This document shows positions 45,501 through 54,800 of a stretch of 55,764 bases of DNA, piece after piece. The notes under the pieces are model-generated. The model made no database searches and was not told the DNA's origin. It worked only from the letters and a program-made list of their open reading frames with translations. The position numbers and the translations under genes are program-made. The DNA is from a virus. Numbering within the stretch: position 1 is the stretch's first letter; each line of letters begins with the position of its first letter. The stretch covers positions 1 to 55,764 of the IMG/VR virus record IMGVR_UViG_3300035145_002852, one strand, 5' to 3'.

Positions 45501-47446
45501 TTTATGTCAGAAACATTAGAGGAGACTTTGTTGTATGTGTTCAATGTGAAGTGCGTATAAGAATTATACTTAGAGTTCAAACCTACGAGAAGTTGGTTCC
45601 TCTGCGGGTTTGTAATGTCTGTCGGATCATATGTGTTTAAGCCAAAAGTACCTAAAGAAGTAGAGTCTGCTTTGAATGTCTCAAAGTTAAAAGGCTGTCT
45701 TGGAAGAGTCGGATACAATCCGACTGTAGGCGAAGAACTAGAGTTGTATTTACTCTGAGTTGCGATCTTTGACGGGCTAGGTGCTTTCTCGCTTCTTCTT
45801 GTTTTTCTCGAAGCATTTAAAACGAATTGTTCTGAGTTAAGTTCCGTGAAGTTGATAAGATCGTCTTCACCTAGTGGACATAGTATTTCTATTTCTTGCC
45901 CTTCAGTTAGGTTGGTGTTCTCAAATTTCAAGACAATCTTGTTAGAAAGACCTGCTATAGACAAGAAATAAGGGTAGTATTCTAAAAGAACATATTGTGG
46001 GTCTATAATAAAATCTTCTTTAAGAATAGGTAGTCCTCTAAATGTTTTTCTTTGAGGCACATTCAACTCTGCGTAGAAAAAACCCCCGTGTTCTCTAACT
46101 CGGATAACAGCTTTTCGGTATTTAAGTGAGGTGGGAGAGTACCAGCTTAAATCTAAGAAAGAAACTTCATTTAGACCTTCTCCGACATCTACAGAAGAAG
46201 CTAATCTTATTTCTATAGCTTTAAGGTACGAAACTCCTTTTGCCCTTTTCTCTGCAAAATAACACTCTCCGTCTATTACAAAAACTTCGTTATTTCCTAT
46301 TGTTTCATCTACAGAAATAAACCCGTTTAAAACATTCACAGTTAGAGTTTTGTTATGTCTTAAAAGGTTTGCAACATATTCTCCATCTGCAATAGAGACT
46401 TCTACAACCTCCGACACTTTTCTGATTTTCCCACCTACAGAGATATTGTCGAGAGGTTTGACAAGGGCATTGGAAACTCTGATCTTTTGGTCTTTATAGT
46501 ATCCAAAGACGACATTCTCCCATGTACCTGCCCTTACCTTTCTCATGTTTTCTTGGTAAGAACCCCCAAGCGAGAAGATGAAGTCCTCTTCCTTTTCAGG
46601 GTTAACTACAGAAATAACCCCACCTTCTTTTTTAAAGTTCACGGTCGAACCTGAAGGAGGCTGAATTCTCTCAGCTAAAACAGAAGATACTTCTCCGATC
46701 TTTAGGTGAGCAGGCTTAGTAGTACGCAACACCTTTCTCAGATTTTCTTGTTCTTCAAGAGAAGTGGAAGAAATACCTAGCTCTACATCATGTGTATGCC
46801 CGTTATAAGGTTGCACCACCCCATCTACAACTTCGTGGTAGTGAAGCTCTTCTCCCCAATTCTTACCAATAGGTGCAGAAGTCGCCCCGACACCATTCGA
46901 CTTAGCGAACACAACATGTCGGTGCATTGGGGTTGTCGTATCTAAAGGGTTGCTTGTGTATTTAAGGGTCGAAGAATATATAGAAATAACATGCTGACTG
47001 ATCTGCCTTAGCTCAATTAAGTCACCATCTTTAGTGCTCTCTAAAGCTTTTAGTATGCTTTCTTCGGTAGAACCCAAGAGAAGACTTTGAACTACCTCTT
47101 GGCAGAGGTATCTTAAATTCTCTGAATCTTTTATGTTTGGGATGTTTTCGTCTTCAAAAACCAAGCTTAGAAGCTTGTTGGCTATAAACTCCGATCTTAA
47201 ATTAGAAAAAGAAATATCGTCTTCAAAGTCTGAAATATCTACAAATATTTCTGCAATGATCTTCGCTACAGACTCAAAAATAATCCTCTGATTTGAGCCG
47301 TAATTTTGGAAGTTATAGTTAGAAGCAGTCGAATTAGCTAAGTTTAAAGTGACTTGCTCTGAAATATAATCGACAAATTTCTTTTTGTTTTGAGACGACG
47401 ACCCTAGAGGGTCTTTGTCTTCTCGAAGATCAGGGATAAACTTCAT
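42560..47446 (-). CDS. Large baseplate-region protein (1628 aa) with HxH motifs and acidic tandem repeats
   Basis: The ATG overlaps the stop of the baseplate J-like gene (TAATG) with GAGGT upstream. Residues 1-150 are helical. Three HxH motifs then lie within 45 residues (H175-x-H177, H202-x-H204, H217-x-H219), separated by Gly-rich loops (NGVGATSAP, YNGHTHDV), a pattern known from phage virion proteins that may bind metal. The middle is beta-like. Residues ~860-1135 are acidic repeats built on DxVxISD: two 48-residue units, then four 25-residue units (TDTVVISDVMNESDLVxYQF). The C-terminal ~450 residues are Thr/Ser/Asn-rich. Position directly after the J-like gene suggests a baseplate-attached, fibre-like extension. 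Confidence 0.72.
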   Translation of the reverse strand: MKFIPDLREDKDPLGSSSQNKKKFVDYISEQVTLNLANSTASNYNFQNYGSNQRIIFESVAKIIAEIFVDISDFEDDISFSNLRSEFIANKLLSLVFEDENIPNIKDSENLRYLCQEVVQSLLLGSTEESILKALESTKDGDLIELRQISQHVISIYSSTLKYTSNPLDTTTPMHRHVVFAKSNGVGATSAPIGKNWGEELHYHEVVDGVVQPYNGHTHDVELGISSTSLEEQENLRKVLRTTKPAHLKIGEVSSVLAERIQPPSGSTVNFKKEGGVISVVNPEKEEDFIFSLGGSYQENMRKVRAGTWENVVFGYYKDQKIRVSNALVKPLDNISVGGKIRKVSEVVEVSIADGEYVANLLRHNKTLTVNVLNGFISVDETIGNNEVFVIDGECYFAEKRAKGVSYLKAIEIRLASSVDVGEGLNEVSFLDLSWYSPTSLKYRKAVIRVREHGGFFYAELNVPQRKTFRGLPILKEDFIIDPQYVLLEYYPYFLSIAGLSNKIVLKFENTNLTEGQEIEILCPLGEDDLINFTELNSEQFVLNASRKTRRSEKAPSPSKIATQSKYNSSSSPTVGLYPTLPRQPFNFETFKADSTSLGTFGLNTYDPTDITNPQRNQLLVGLNSKYNSYTHFTLNTYNKVSSNVSDIKDYARKTLSVFGGVVSFNALGFRPDFIVSVLDSDLREYLYEITPRGLKVFGAEEGLEVTVTSISTNPYKKSTWAKGNVLSEGQAPFDFPEKSIRETTSFPEDIMRNPQGRVLDSSDFAEDEQRLDLYHKEITSEGVVAEEIFYEDDLTRLEIKGHPFIRNIKAIKPTVKVVRPSLMTNTSNTLIGIRSVLNRREVLESEGLRIKLIPKEDIDLLSRFFFGVFLEDQVNINDADQEIPLISFKDHQDVGDVLNINDDGVSLEFNLSLEDEVPLIQDNPLVIGGNFLLGENLEDGVSISDLDPLDTLYLLTPSDEDVLDTVLVSDELIDTEFTFTISENLEDGVSISDIEPLGTEYLYTPSDEDVSDIVSNTDEPVETDYRFTTDEFLTDTVVISDVMNESDLVTYQFNPISETDTVVISDVMNESDLVSYQFNPISETDTLTISDVMNESDLTSYQFNPISETDTLTISDAMNESDLVSYQYNPVSETDDLNISEGVVNAQLQFLPVPESTVDDVVSLQDDGASAEFRYYLPDALQQDVVSVTDQEIDLDYAPTLILSVQMDERMADYDFNITIYRVPEEQNLNGPYYKLDYPEIVASGQTSNSNQTPSFEIRNPTWSSNIGNDFKLSSIGGDQVIESGSGANVYINEQYSNNHVIDLYVGNDSSNPILLNETYYMLITSQGENDSDAAFNLLPMNFRVSMQMVFKSPSSFNLGTSDTQDNMGELRGNYVELWESTTNTTQFILSSLPGTNHFNILTTETRVWKFETTPHYDTRINGVASSLSFYNPYNTHPARLPMERVTNLTNAPIDHTQIYPPIPVEDTTPNQGGTPVVLYLGLFISWNSNSDESISIEERIATSSNSYNVPSYSSELFPHEINGYTSTDFPDTESSGTRTITLKNTLSPFTDHNAPIEFWIHSHKHYHITVSDPSKISIHLETRLYSDSYTAYTAANPPPVVNFNTLTNNSNSFLFYIRQDGKIYIK
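44045..44344 (-). repeat. Tandem 75-bp coding repeat, four full copies
   Basis: The phrase ctctcattcatc recurs at 44082, 44157, 44232 and 44307, an exact 75-bp period (25 codons) encoding TDTxxISDxMNESDLxxYQF units. A degenerate fifth copy continues below 44045. Copies differ by a few, partly synonymous, changes. Confidence 0.95.
44354..44641 (-). repeat. Tandem 144-bp coding repeat, two copies
   Basis: Two adjacent 144-bp units (48 codons each) encode ENLEDGVSISD...TPSDEDVxD... in the same protein as the 75-bp repeats. The phrase ccatcttcgaggttttc begins at 44481 and 44625. More degenerate versions of the DxVxIxD theme extend upstream to about 44870. Confidence 0.9.
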
Positions 47447-50400
47447 TACTGTACCTCTTCATATGTGAAATTCAGATCACCTGTTCTAAAGAAAGAGAAG
47501 TTGTTTAGCTTGAGTTCTGAAACTGTCTCTATTTGTCCTTCAACATTGTAGTCTACATAGTAAGAATACTCTGAAGGACTCTCCCCTATATTTAAAGCAA
47601 TCAAAATTCTGTTGTTGGTCTTTATACCCTCTATGCCTAAGCCAACATCATTTACGATGGTACAGGTTTTATGTTCCCAAGAAGGCGAGTTCACCCTCTC
47701 CAAAGTATCCAACATCCTCATTTCTTCTTTCTCGATAAAGACTCGACCTCTAGCCCCACCTAAGTCTTGTGTCTTATTTAAAAGTTCTGAGTCTATTGCC
47801 CACACAGATACTCTTGAGTTTGAGAGAGAAGGCACACGATTGAAGCCACTAGACCCAAGAGAAATACTCTCTCTTAGGATATAGGTGTCGTGTGCGAAGG
47901 ACATTTGAGTTAAAGGCAACACCACATGATTTACGCCATCTACGCTATTCAAAACGGTGACTACTTCTGAATGTCTTATTGAACCTCCAAGAGAAGATTC
48001 ATTGATGAAGGAAGTCAGAGCATAGCGTATTTCTGAATCTACAAGCGTAGACCGAACTCCACGATCTAAAACTACGGTAGCTTTTATATCAACAAAACAA
48101 CCGATAGCTTCTTTCACTACAATATCGGCAAAGATATTCTTACTATTGTCGATGCTGTTTTGTGCGTTCGATACGACTAGATTTGTAACGTAACTAACAA
48201 CAATATTCTCCAAGTGCTCGTAAGAAACATGAACCACGTCACCATCTTTTATGGCACTGTCTGAAGTTCTCTGTATGTAAGTAATGTCATTAGAGTCTCT
48301 TGAAATAGTGTAGTCAGGAGAGTCGTTCAAAAATGGGCTTTTGTATATTGTCGTCCCTGCAACATCCGACACAACTATAGAAAGCTGATCGACTCCAAGA
48401 TTTCCAAGCCTTTCAGGGTAGAACCCAACTACAGTATGTGGCTCTCCCGTAATGGAAATAATCTTATTTCTTGTGGTGTCATTCGTGATCAAAACATGGT
48501 CAGAAGACTTTGAAGAGCGTCCCAATCTAAGAGCGTCCTCTTTATCTACAAAAACAAAATCTGAGATTTCTGTACCTTCAGCGTAGCTTATCGCTTTGAT
48601 TTCTCTTACAGGTTGTCTCTTTAAAACGATTTTACTTGAGACGTTCGATCTCCAATCTCCCACAATGTTGTCTGCCACATTGTAGGTTGGTTGGGGGATG
48701 GTGTTGTCGAGCTGTATCGTCCTGTAGTCTAAAACCGTCACGTTTGTAAGATCAAATACTGTAGAGGTACTTAGGTTTCTCAACCCAAAGCCTAGATTTC
48801 CTCGGTCTATCATCTGAGAAATAGGAGACTCTACAGTAGCTTCCATATTTCTGAAAACATAGCCTGTAGAAATAGGAATGAATCTGCTCTCAAAATGAGA
48901 TTGGTAGCTCGGAGCATAAATATCTGAAACAGTGGCTAAACTCTCGCCTCTTACCCACACGTCCACCTTCCCACCAAGACCCTCATCTCTTTGCATGAAA
49001 GGACTTTCGCTGTCCACTACAAAGCTGTTAACTACTCCTGCAATACTTCTTGAAACACGCTCTAAACCGGCCTTCGTACCTACATCGACTGAAGACAAAG
49101 TAGCTAAAGCTCTTGAAGCTAACTCTGAGTTGGTCTCAGTCTCTGTCCCTCCAAAAGTTGGGGCTGAGTTCGTCACTTTCAGCCCAAAAGGTGCTCCTTG
49201 GTTTATCTGATCAGAGGTCAAATTACCATTTAGACCTGCTTCTAAAGCTTGGACAGGAACCGTGATCGAGTATTTCTTAGTGGTAGGGTTGTAATACTGA
49301 CTTAGCTGATCTACGTTCATCACAACAGAGAGGGTGGTGATGAAATCCGAAGTGGAAGAAGAAACCACAGTGCCTGTCGGTATAGAAATAGAAGAAGTAG
49401 GTGTTGTGGTAGTAAAGAACTCTACTTCACCAGAAGCTTGTTTCCCTATACTTCTGCTCACACCAAAATTAGAGGCAAGCTTTTCAAATGCCGAGTCGAT
49501 GAAATACTGAACTTGGTCTTCTGTTGTAAAAAGAGCTTGGGTTAAGACTGTCTTATATTGACTGTCTTCTACCGAAATAGAAGCCCCTTCATTTAGTGGG
49601 TCGTCAATACTGAGCAACCCCGAAAAAGAAGAAGAACGATAACAGAAATCTAAAAGGAAACGAACTCGCTCCATTTCTGACAAGAAGGGGTCTATAATTA
49701 CATCCCTAACCACCGAACCTGCTTGCACCGCAATGTTAGGTTGGGCTAGAAATATACTCTGAATCATATCCGTAGCCATTTGATCTCTACCTACAACAGG
49801 TAGGGAGAGTGTGGTGTTTGTCACTTGTATTGGCATCCCCGAAACTTCACTAGAAATAGCACTCTCTACTTCTACACCTCCGATAACCTTAACGGAAGTC
49901 GCCACATAGTAGAGAGGCTTATCTAAAGGAGTAGAGCTAAGAACACCCACAGGTATGGTAGGAGGGATAGAGGTTGGCTCTGCATTTCTAAAGTGGTTAA
50001 AAGAAACACGGGTCTTTAAAGCGACACTCTGAAAAGAAGACGAAATACGCACTCGACTCACAGTCTCAGGCACTTCAAACGCATCAAGAACATTGTTAGA
50101 GAGAGTTACGTCAGAAACGTCTTTTTGTTGTACGGACAATTCTAAGAAAAGAGGGTCTACAGGCTCAACGCTCATGTCTGAAGAGATTTGTTTGATCAGA
50201 CTAGAGGTTTCTTCTCTCTTCCCATATTTGCTAGGACTAAGTGGCTCGAAGTTTATTTTAAAATAGTTACTAAGGACACCACCTGAAACACTACTCGCAT
50301 ATATATTATAGTAAGAAACACTCTCATCTGTATGGTCGAAAGATATTTCTACAGAGTTGTTAGAGCGATTGACTTTTAACCCACTAGGAGGAGTTGATAA

Positions 50401-50721
50401 ACCTACAACGTCAGAGGAGAAAATAACATTCAGCTCTAACTTCCCATACGAAATATTGCTATTGAACGCAGTAATCTTAAAGTTATTTTGACCTGTAGAA
50501 AGATCAATGCCTTCTGAAAAAACATTTGGATTAGGGAAAGTAAACTGTCCGTTGTTTATATATACGTCTTCGGGAGAAGAAAAATTCGTATTCGCATATT
50601 CTATTTCTATACGAGTAGTCTCTACCGGCACTAGACCCCGTATATAAACTGTTTGTTGGCTTGTACTATAGTGGACAGGTGTTTCTACGGTATTCCCATC
50701 GGGCTTAATAATCTTAATCAT
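47446..50721 (-). CDS. Baseplate J-like protein (gp6/J family), long form
   Basis: J-family proteins form the baseplate wedge of contractile tails. The family signature starts around residue 450: SISIPTGTVVSS, a DFITT strand, YNPTTKKYSITVPVQALEAGLNGNL, then SAPTFGGTETETNSELASRAL and VGTKAGLERVSRSIAGV. An earlier block with AQPNIAVQAGSVVRDVIIDPF fits the usual N-terminal region. At 1091 residues it is much longer than typical P2-type J proteins. The first ~320 residues contain Ig/FN3-like strands (LSTPPSGLKVNRSNNSVEISF), and the C-terminal part has a second repeat-like J-type section. The ATG has GGAG upstream and overlaps the gp25-like stop (ATGA); its end overlaps the 1628-aa start, so wedge genes are coupled. 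Confidence 0.9.
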   Translation of the reverse strand: MIKIIKPDGNTVETPVHYSTSQQTVYIRGLVPVETTRIEIEYANTNFSSPEDVYINNGQFTFPNPNVFSEGIDLSTGQNNFKITAFNSNISYGKLELNVIFSSDVVGLSTPPSGLKVNRSNNSVEISFDHTDESVSYYNIYASSVSGGVLSNYFKINFEPLSPSKYGKREETSSLIKQISSDMSVEPVDPLFLELSVQQKDVSDVTLSNNVLDAFEVPETVSRVRISSSFQSVALKTRVSFNHFRNAEPTSIPPTIPVGVLSSTPLDKPLYYVATSVKVIGGVEVESAISSEVSGMPIQVTNTTLSLPVVGRDQMATDMIQSIFLAQPNIAVQAGSVVRDVIIDPFLSEMERVRFLLDFCYRSSSFSGLLSIDDPLNEGASISVEDSQYKTVLTQALFTTEDQVQYFIDSAFEKLASNFGVSRSIGKQASGEVEFFTTTTPTSSISIPTGTVVSSSTSDFITTLSVVMNVDQLSQYYNPTTKKYSITVPVQALEAGLNGNLTSDQINQGAPFGLKVTNSAPTFGGTETETNSELASRALATLSSVDVGTKAGLERVSRSIAGVVNSFVVDSESPFMQRDEGLGGKVDVWVRGESLATVSDIYAPSYQSHFESRFIPISTGYVFRNMEATVESPISQMIDRGNLGFGLRNLSTSTVFDLTNVTVLDYRTIQLDNTIPQPTYNVADNIVGDWRSNVSSKIVLKRQPVREIKAISYAEGTEISDFVFVDKEDALRLGRSSKSSDHVLITNDTTRNKIISITGEPHTVVGFYPERLGNLGVDQLSIVVSDVAGTTIYKSPFLNDSPDYTISRDSNDITYIQRTSDSAIKDGDVVHVSYEHLENIVVSYVTNLVVSNAQNSIDNSKNIFADIVVKEAIGCFVDIKATVVLDRGVRSTLVDSEIRYALTSFINESSLGGSIRHSEVVTVLNSVDGVNHVVLPLTQMSFAHDTYILRESISLGSSGFNRVPSLSNSRVSVWAIDSELLNKTQDLGGARGRVFIEKEEMRMLDTLERVNSPSWEHKTCTIVNDVGLGIEGIKTNNRILIALNIGESPSEYSYYVDYNVEGQIETVSELKLNNFSFFRTGDLNFTYEEVQ

Positions 50722-51761
50722 GTCAAATCTCCATCTAATGAAAACGAACCAGGAACAGCAAATACAAGGTTGATGCTTACTTGTTCACTAGACATACTCT
50801 CTGCCACAATAGAAACCAAATAAGAGGTTTCATCTTCTCCAATTGTAGAAACATCTATATTTACCACCCTACGCAATCTTTCTTTCAAAGACATATCTTG
50901 AATAGAGGCTTGCTGATCTTGGACATTCTTAAAAGTAGTAAGAGCATCACGAACAGACGCACGAAGGGACTGAACTACAGAAGCACTAACTTTACGACCA
51001 ATTAAAGTCATAGCGTTAGAGCCATACCAATTATGGTATGGGTTTGAGGTAATCTCTGTAAGAAGAACTTTAGAAAGAGACTGATAAAGTAGGTTGTGGT
51101 CTGCAATCGTCTTTATCCCACCTCTCTCATCAAATCTGAAGTCGTTCTCAACTCCTGTAGTTGCACACCTTCTGCAAAAATTCTTTTCTGTGATGTAAGA
51201 AACATCCACAATCCCGTCAAAACTCTCTTCTTTCTTGAAGAATATCTTGTATCCGCCTCCAAAACGCTTCTGTAAACCCCACTCTCCTATCTGCTTCTTA
51301 TTTCTTACGAAAACCTTAGTAGAAGCATACCCTAGTTTTGTCAAAGCTGTGCCTTTAAGAGATAAGCTCTCACTATTCTTTTGGTTGGTCAGTTTTACAG
51401 AAGACTCGTAAGGTTCGGCATACACGGGAAAGGCAAGCTCTTTGTTTAAGAAAGAAACCATCTCTTTCTGAGTAAATAGGAGGTCTGTTGGGAACTGTAT
51501 ATTTCTTTCTTTGCCGTCAGATAATACTAAGAGCGTATTTGTGCTTGAGGTAAAACGATAAGGAGCTGAAGAAGGGAACACAGTCTCAGATGCCAGCACT
51601 AAACCTTCTTTCGGTATTTCTTCCCCATTAAATCTTAAAACGAGAAGATTAGTAGAAGAAATAGGAGATTGGGTGGTTATTTCTCTACCACCCATAATTG
51701 TTGCCCTCTCATACCTTATATGGTGAGGACAAGCGTGTGCTAACAAAGCATCTTCGCTCAT
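50718..51761 (-). CDS. Baseplate wedge protein with gp25-like C-terminus
   Basis: A 347-residue protein. Residues ~222-347 (HNLLYQSLSKVLLTEITSNPYHNWYGS, then an alternating helix region and VNIDVSTIG...YLVSIVAES) match the overall pattern of gp25/GPW-like baseplate wedge proteins, which sit beside J/gp6 proteins as here. The first ~220 residues are an extra domain, with C11-PHH at the N-terminus and C196-RR-C199 just before the gp25-like part; together these could make one zinc site. The ribosome binding site AGGAG lies within the 3' arm of a perfect 22-bp hairpin, suggesting regulated or processed initiation. It overlaps the J-like gene by 4 bp. Confidence 0.7.
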   Translation of the reverse strand: MSEDALLAHACPHHIRYERATIMGGREITTQSPISSTNLLVLRFNGEEIPKEGLVLASETVFPSSAPYRFTSSTNTLLVLSDGKERNIQFPTDLLFTQKEMVSFLNKELAFPVYAEPYESSVKLTNQKNSESLSLKGTALTKLGYASTKVFVRNKKQIGEWGLQKRFGGGYKIFFKKEESFDGIVDVSYITEKNFCRRCATTGVENDFRFDERGGIKTIADHNLLYQSLSKVLLTEITSNPYHNWYGSNAMTLIGRKVSASVVQSLRASVRDALTTFKNVQDQQASIQDMSLKERLRRVVNIDVSTIGEDETSYLVSIVAESMSSEQVSINLVFAVPGSFSLDGDLT

Positions 51762-51818
51762 GTTTATTCTCCTAGAATGTTGTTAAATCTTCTCTCACAA
51801 CATTCTAGGAGAATAAAC
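51762..51818 (-). promoter_or_regulatory. Perfect 22-bp hairpin sequestering the gp25-like ribosome binding site
   Basis: Arms 51762-51783 and 51797-51818 are exact reverse complements over 22 bp with a 13-nt loop. On the minus-strand mRNA the 3' arm contains the AGGAG of the gp25-like gene and ends directly against its ATG, while the 5' arm holds the matching TCTCCT. The folded mRNA would hide the site. There is no T-run, so it is not an intrinsic terminator. Possibilities are an RNase III processing site, translational control, or a DNA-level protein site. Confidence 0.85.
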
Positions 51819-51832
51819 TAAATATTAAAAAC

Positions 51833-54800
51833 TCAGTTTCCGAGAGCTTTTTGTACTTTCTTTGCCGTCTTTCGCTTATCTGCATCTGTGGCAAGACTAT
51901 CCATGAAGTCAAGGCACTCATCAGAAATATCAGGGTCTGCAAGATCGCCTGTAATAGACTCTAAAGCCCAAACAGAGGAAAGATAAGCCAAGTCCATGAC
52001 TGCTGATCTAAACCACTCTAGCATAAGACGAGATCGTGCAATTCTGATCCCTTGGTCTTCTTTCTCGATCACGTTTTGGAAACCATCAATAATCGTAGTG
52101 GCGTCTGCCGAAGAAATACCAAAGTCTGAAGCAAGTCGCTCTACCATAAGAGCCTTCATGTCGTTCTGAATTTGAGAAATAGAGTGGGTTAGCTTTACCC
52201 CGTCCTCATTAGTGTAAGTCATTTTGTCACCTTTTATTGCGACATTGACTCGATCTTGTGAGAACTGAACGATCTCCAAAATAGGAGCATAAGCACCTGT
52301 AAAGAAAGACTCTGGAATAGAACCAATGCTCCCATCAATACTCTTATTCACTCGAAGCACATTGTCGAGTGCATCGACACCGAAAGTATTGTCGGGCATA
52401 ACCATAGTATTGTCTTTGTTGTCTATACCAAAGAAATCCATATGGTCTGCCATTCTAGGACTATACTTAGAACGCAAACCTCTTCTGAAGCTCTTGATAA
52501 GATCAATACCAATTTGAGCGTTTAAGAAATCATTAGGGAACTTCAAGTCACTTGACTGATAGACGCCTGTGCTAAAGTCTGCAAAAATGCTTAGACCCTG
52601 ATCTACTGCTTTAAAATACATCTTCATCAGTATCTTATTCGCTTTAGGGTCTGGTGCTGTAGGCAGACACTCTGAAAGATCAAGCAAACTGTTCAAAGAA
52701 GCTAGAGACATATCCATAACCTTAGCACTTCTGAGAACATCGTTGACATTCTTAAAGCCAAGGTTACGCTCCGCTTCGGTGACTTTTGCGTTGAGGTCTT
52801 CATATATCTTACTACGAATTGCCTGTGCTCTTTGCATCTTACGCTTTCGAGCACCTGTAAACTCGTTCTTGTCTCGGCTCTCTAGTAGATTCTCAAGAGC
52901 TTGCTGTATCCCCTGAGAAAGCTCTTTTCGAGTCTCCATCTCTTTATCTGAAAGCTCTTGCTCTATTTCTTCAGATGCACTGCTCTCTTTGTACTTAGCT
53001 TTAAGACCATCCACAAATGTTCTTCTAGCACTAGCGGCACTCTTGTACTCTTGTACGAGTCGGTCAGTTCCGCTGTCTATATCTAAGTTTTGCAAAGCGA
53101 CATAAATTGCAGACAGCTTTCTTTGAGCTACAGCATATTTCTGATCGTCTAAGCTAGTTTCAGATTGAGGTGGAACTTCTTTGTTGTCTACCATCAACTC
53201 AAGCTCGTCACCGTCAACTTGAACGCCCATAGCCTTCAAGATTTTAAGTGCGTCTTTGAGCTTATCTTCAACTTCGTCTTTCCAAGCTTTCTTGGCAGAC
53301 TCGTAGTTGTTCTTAGGGTCATTGTCATACTCAAAAAGATCACGATCAAAGTCAGAAGCTGAATACGCAACCGCACGTTGGCGGAACGCTTCTTCTTTTG
53401 CTTTCACTAGCTCACTCTTAGGTACGCTTCCTGTGTAAGCATCAATATTTCTCTCAACTGTAAGGACTCTCATGTCTGAGAGGTCTTGCTCTGTTGCCAC
53501 GCCTTCTGTAGTTAAGATATTCTCAGCGTCTGTATTCAACAAGTCCTCTATAGAACGCAACAACGCCATTTCTTTCACTGCGTCCATCTTGATCTTCTTT
53601 AAGAGTGCGTCTCTCTTTTTAAACCAAGAGTCACGGTCTATGATCTTCATGCTGTCGAGAGCGGTCTTAATCTTTTTCTTACCGTCAGAGTCAGAAATAA
53701 GACCACCAATCAAAAACACGCTCTCATTCTCGCTGAGGACTTCCTTCGCTAACTTTGTAACTTCTCTTGATGACAAATCAGTACGAACCTCTGAGATGGC
53801 TTCTTTGAGTACATCGAGTGGAGGAACTGTCGCTGAGGCGTATGGGAATTTACTGCTCTTGTCCTTCTCTCTTGAAGAAACCCAAGAGTTTGTAGGTGCA
53901 AGAAGAGTCTGTGAGGCACTGAGACGAACATCTTGGCGTGACTTGTTCTGTCTCCCTCTTCTTCTTTGAGGTCGAAGATCAGCCTCTAATCTCCCCCTAA
54001 AATCTGAAAGCATTTCTTCTGCTTTCGCTTTCTCCGAAGGGTCTGAAGACTTATAGAGCCTCCTCCACTCGTCTAACTTCTCGACATTGCCGAGACGACC
54101 CATAACAAACCGCTCTACATCTTCCTCATTCTTAACGAAATCGTTGGCATAGCCTGTCGCTAAACCTGAAAGATAAGCCCTACGGTCAGATTCAGACAAA
54201 TCGAGTATTTCTGGAGTAGAAAGATCACCTTTGTTCAGTCTTCTCTGATATAAGAGTTCTCTAACGCTATCAAACTCTGAAGGACTAAACTGATCCGAAG
54301 ATTGCTCAATCACCTTATTAATGATCTCAAGATGCTCCCCAACCTCAGCCATCGCTTTCTTGGTAGCTTTATTAACTTTAGAAATAGCACCAATGAAGTC
54401 AGAAATAATCTGAGTTGAGTCTGGATTTTGAACTAAGATGTTCTCCAAGATGCCCTGTAGTTCTTCTAGTTCATCTGCGTCTCCAACAACGTCCATCATG
54501 GTGTCTTTGTCTTGGAGGAAGCCTACATACTCTTGAAATGCTCTTCGATCACTATCTGTGATCCCACCCAAAGAAGAAGCAGTATCTCTCAAAAGCTGTC
54601 TTGAAATAAACTGCAAGTCAGTTTTCGCAACGTCTTTATGCTTTACCGCAGAAACAACGGCTTCTATAAAGTCTGAGCGAGCGTCTAATATTTCTTTACG
54701 CTCTTCAAGGGTAGTCTCTCTAGTGATGTCTGTCTTCGCAAGGTCAGCTTTATTTCTCTTGACCTCTTTGTATCTCTCTACAGACTCTTCTCTGCCTTCA

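Noticed and set aside
33740-51810. Shared ACAACATTSTAGG word in two minus-block spacers (near 33750 and 51800)
   Set aside because: One near match among many possible words in AT-rich spacers is expected by chance; no third copy before other gene groups.
51762-51818. Intrinsic terminator
   Set aside because: The stem is strong but is followed by a start codon and not by a T-run, and the loop is large.
53472-53969. 165-codon plus-strand frame opposite the 1282-aa gene
   Set aside because: Lies entirely antisense to a much longer coherent gene, with low-complexity Ser/Leu composition from the opposite strand and no convincing ribosome binding site.
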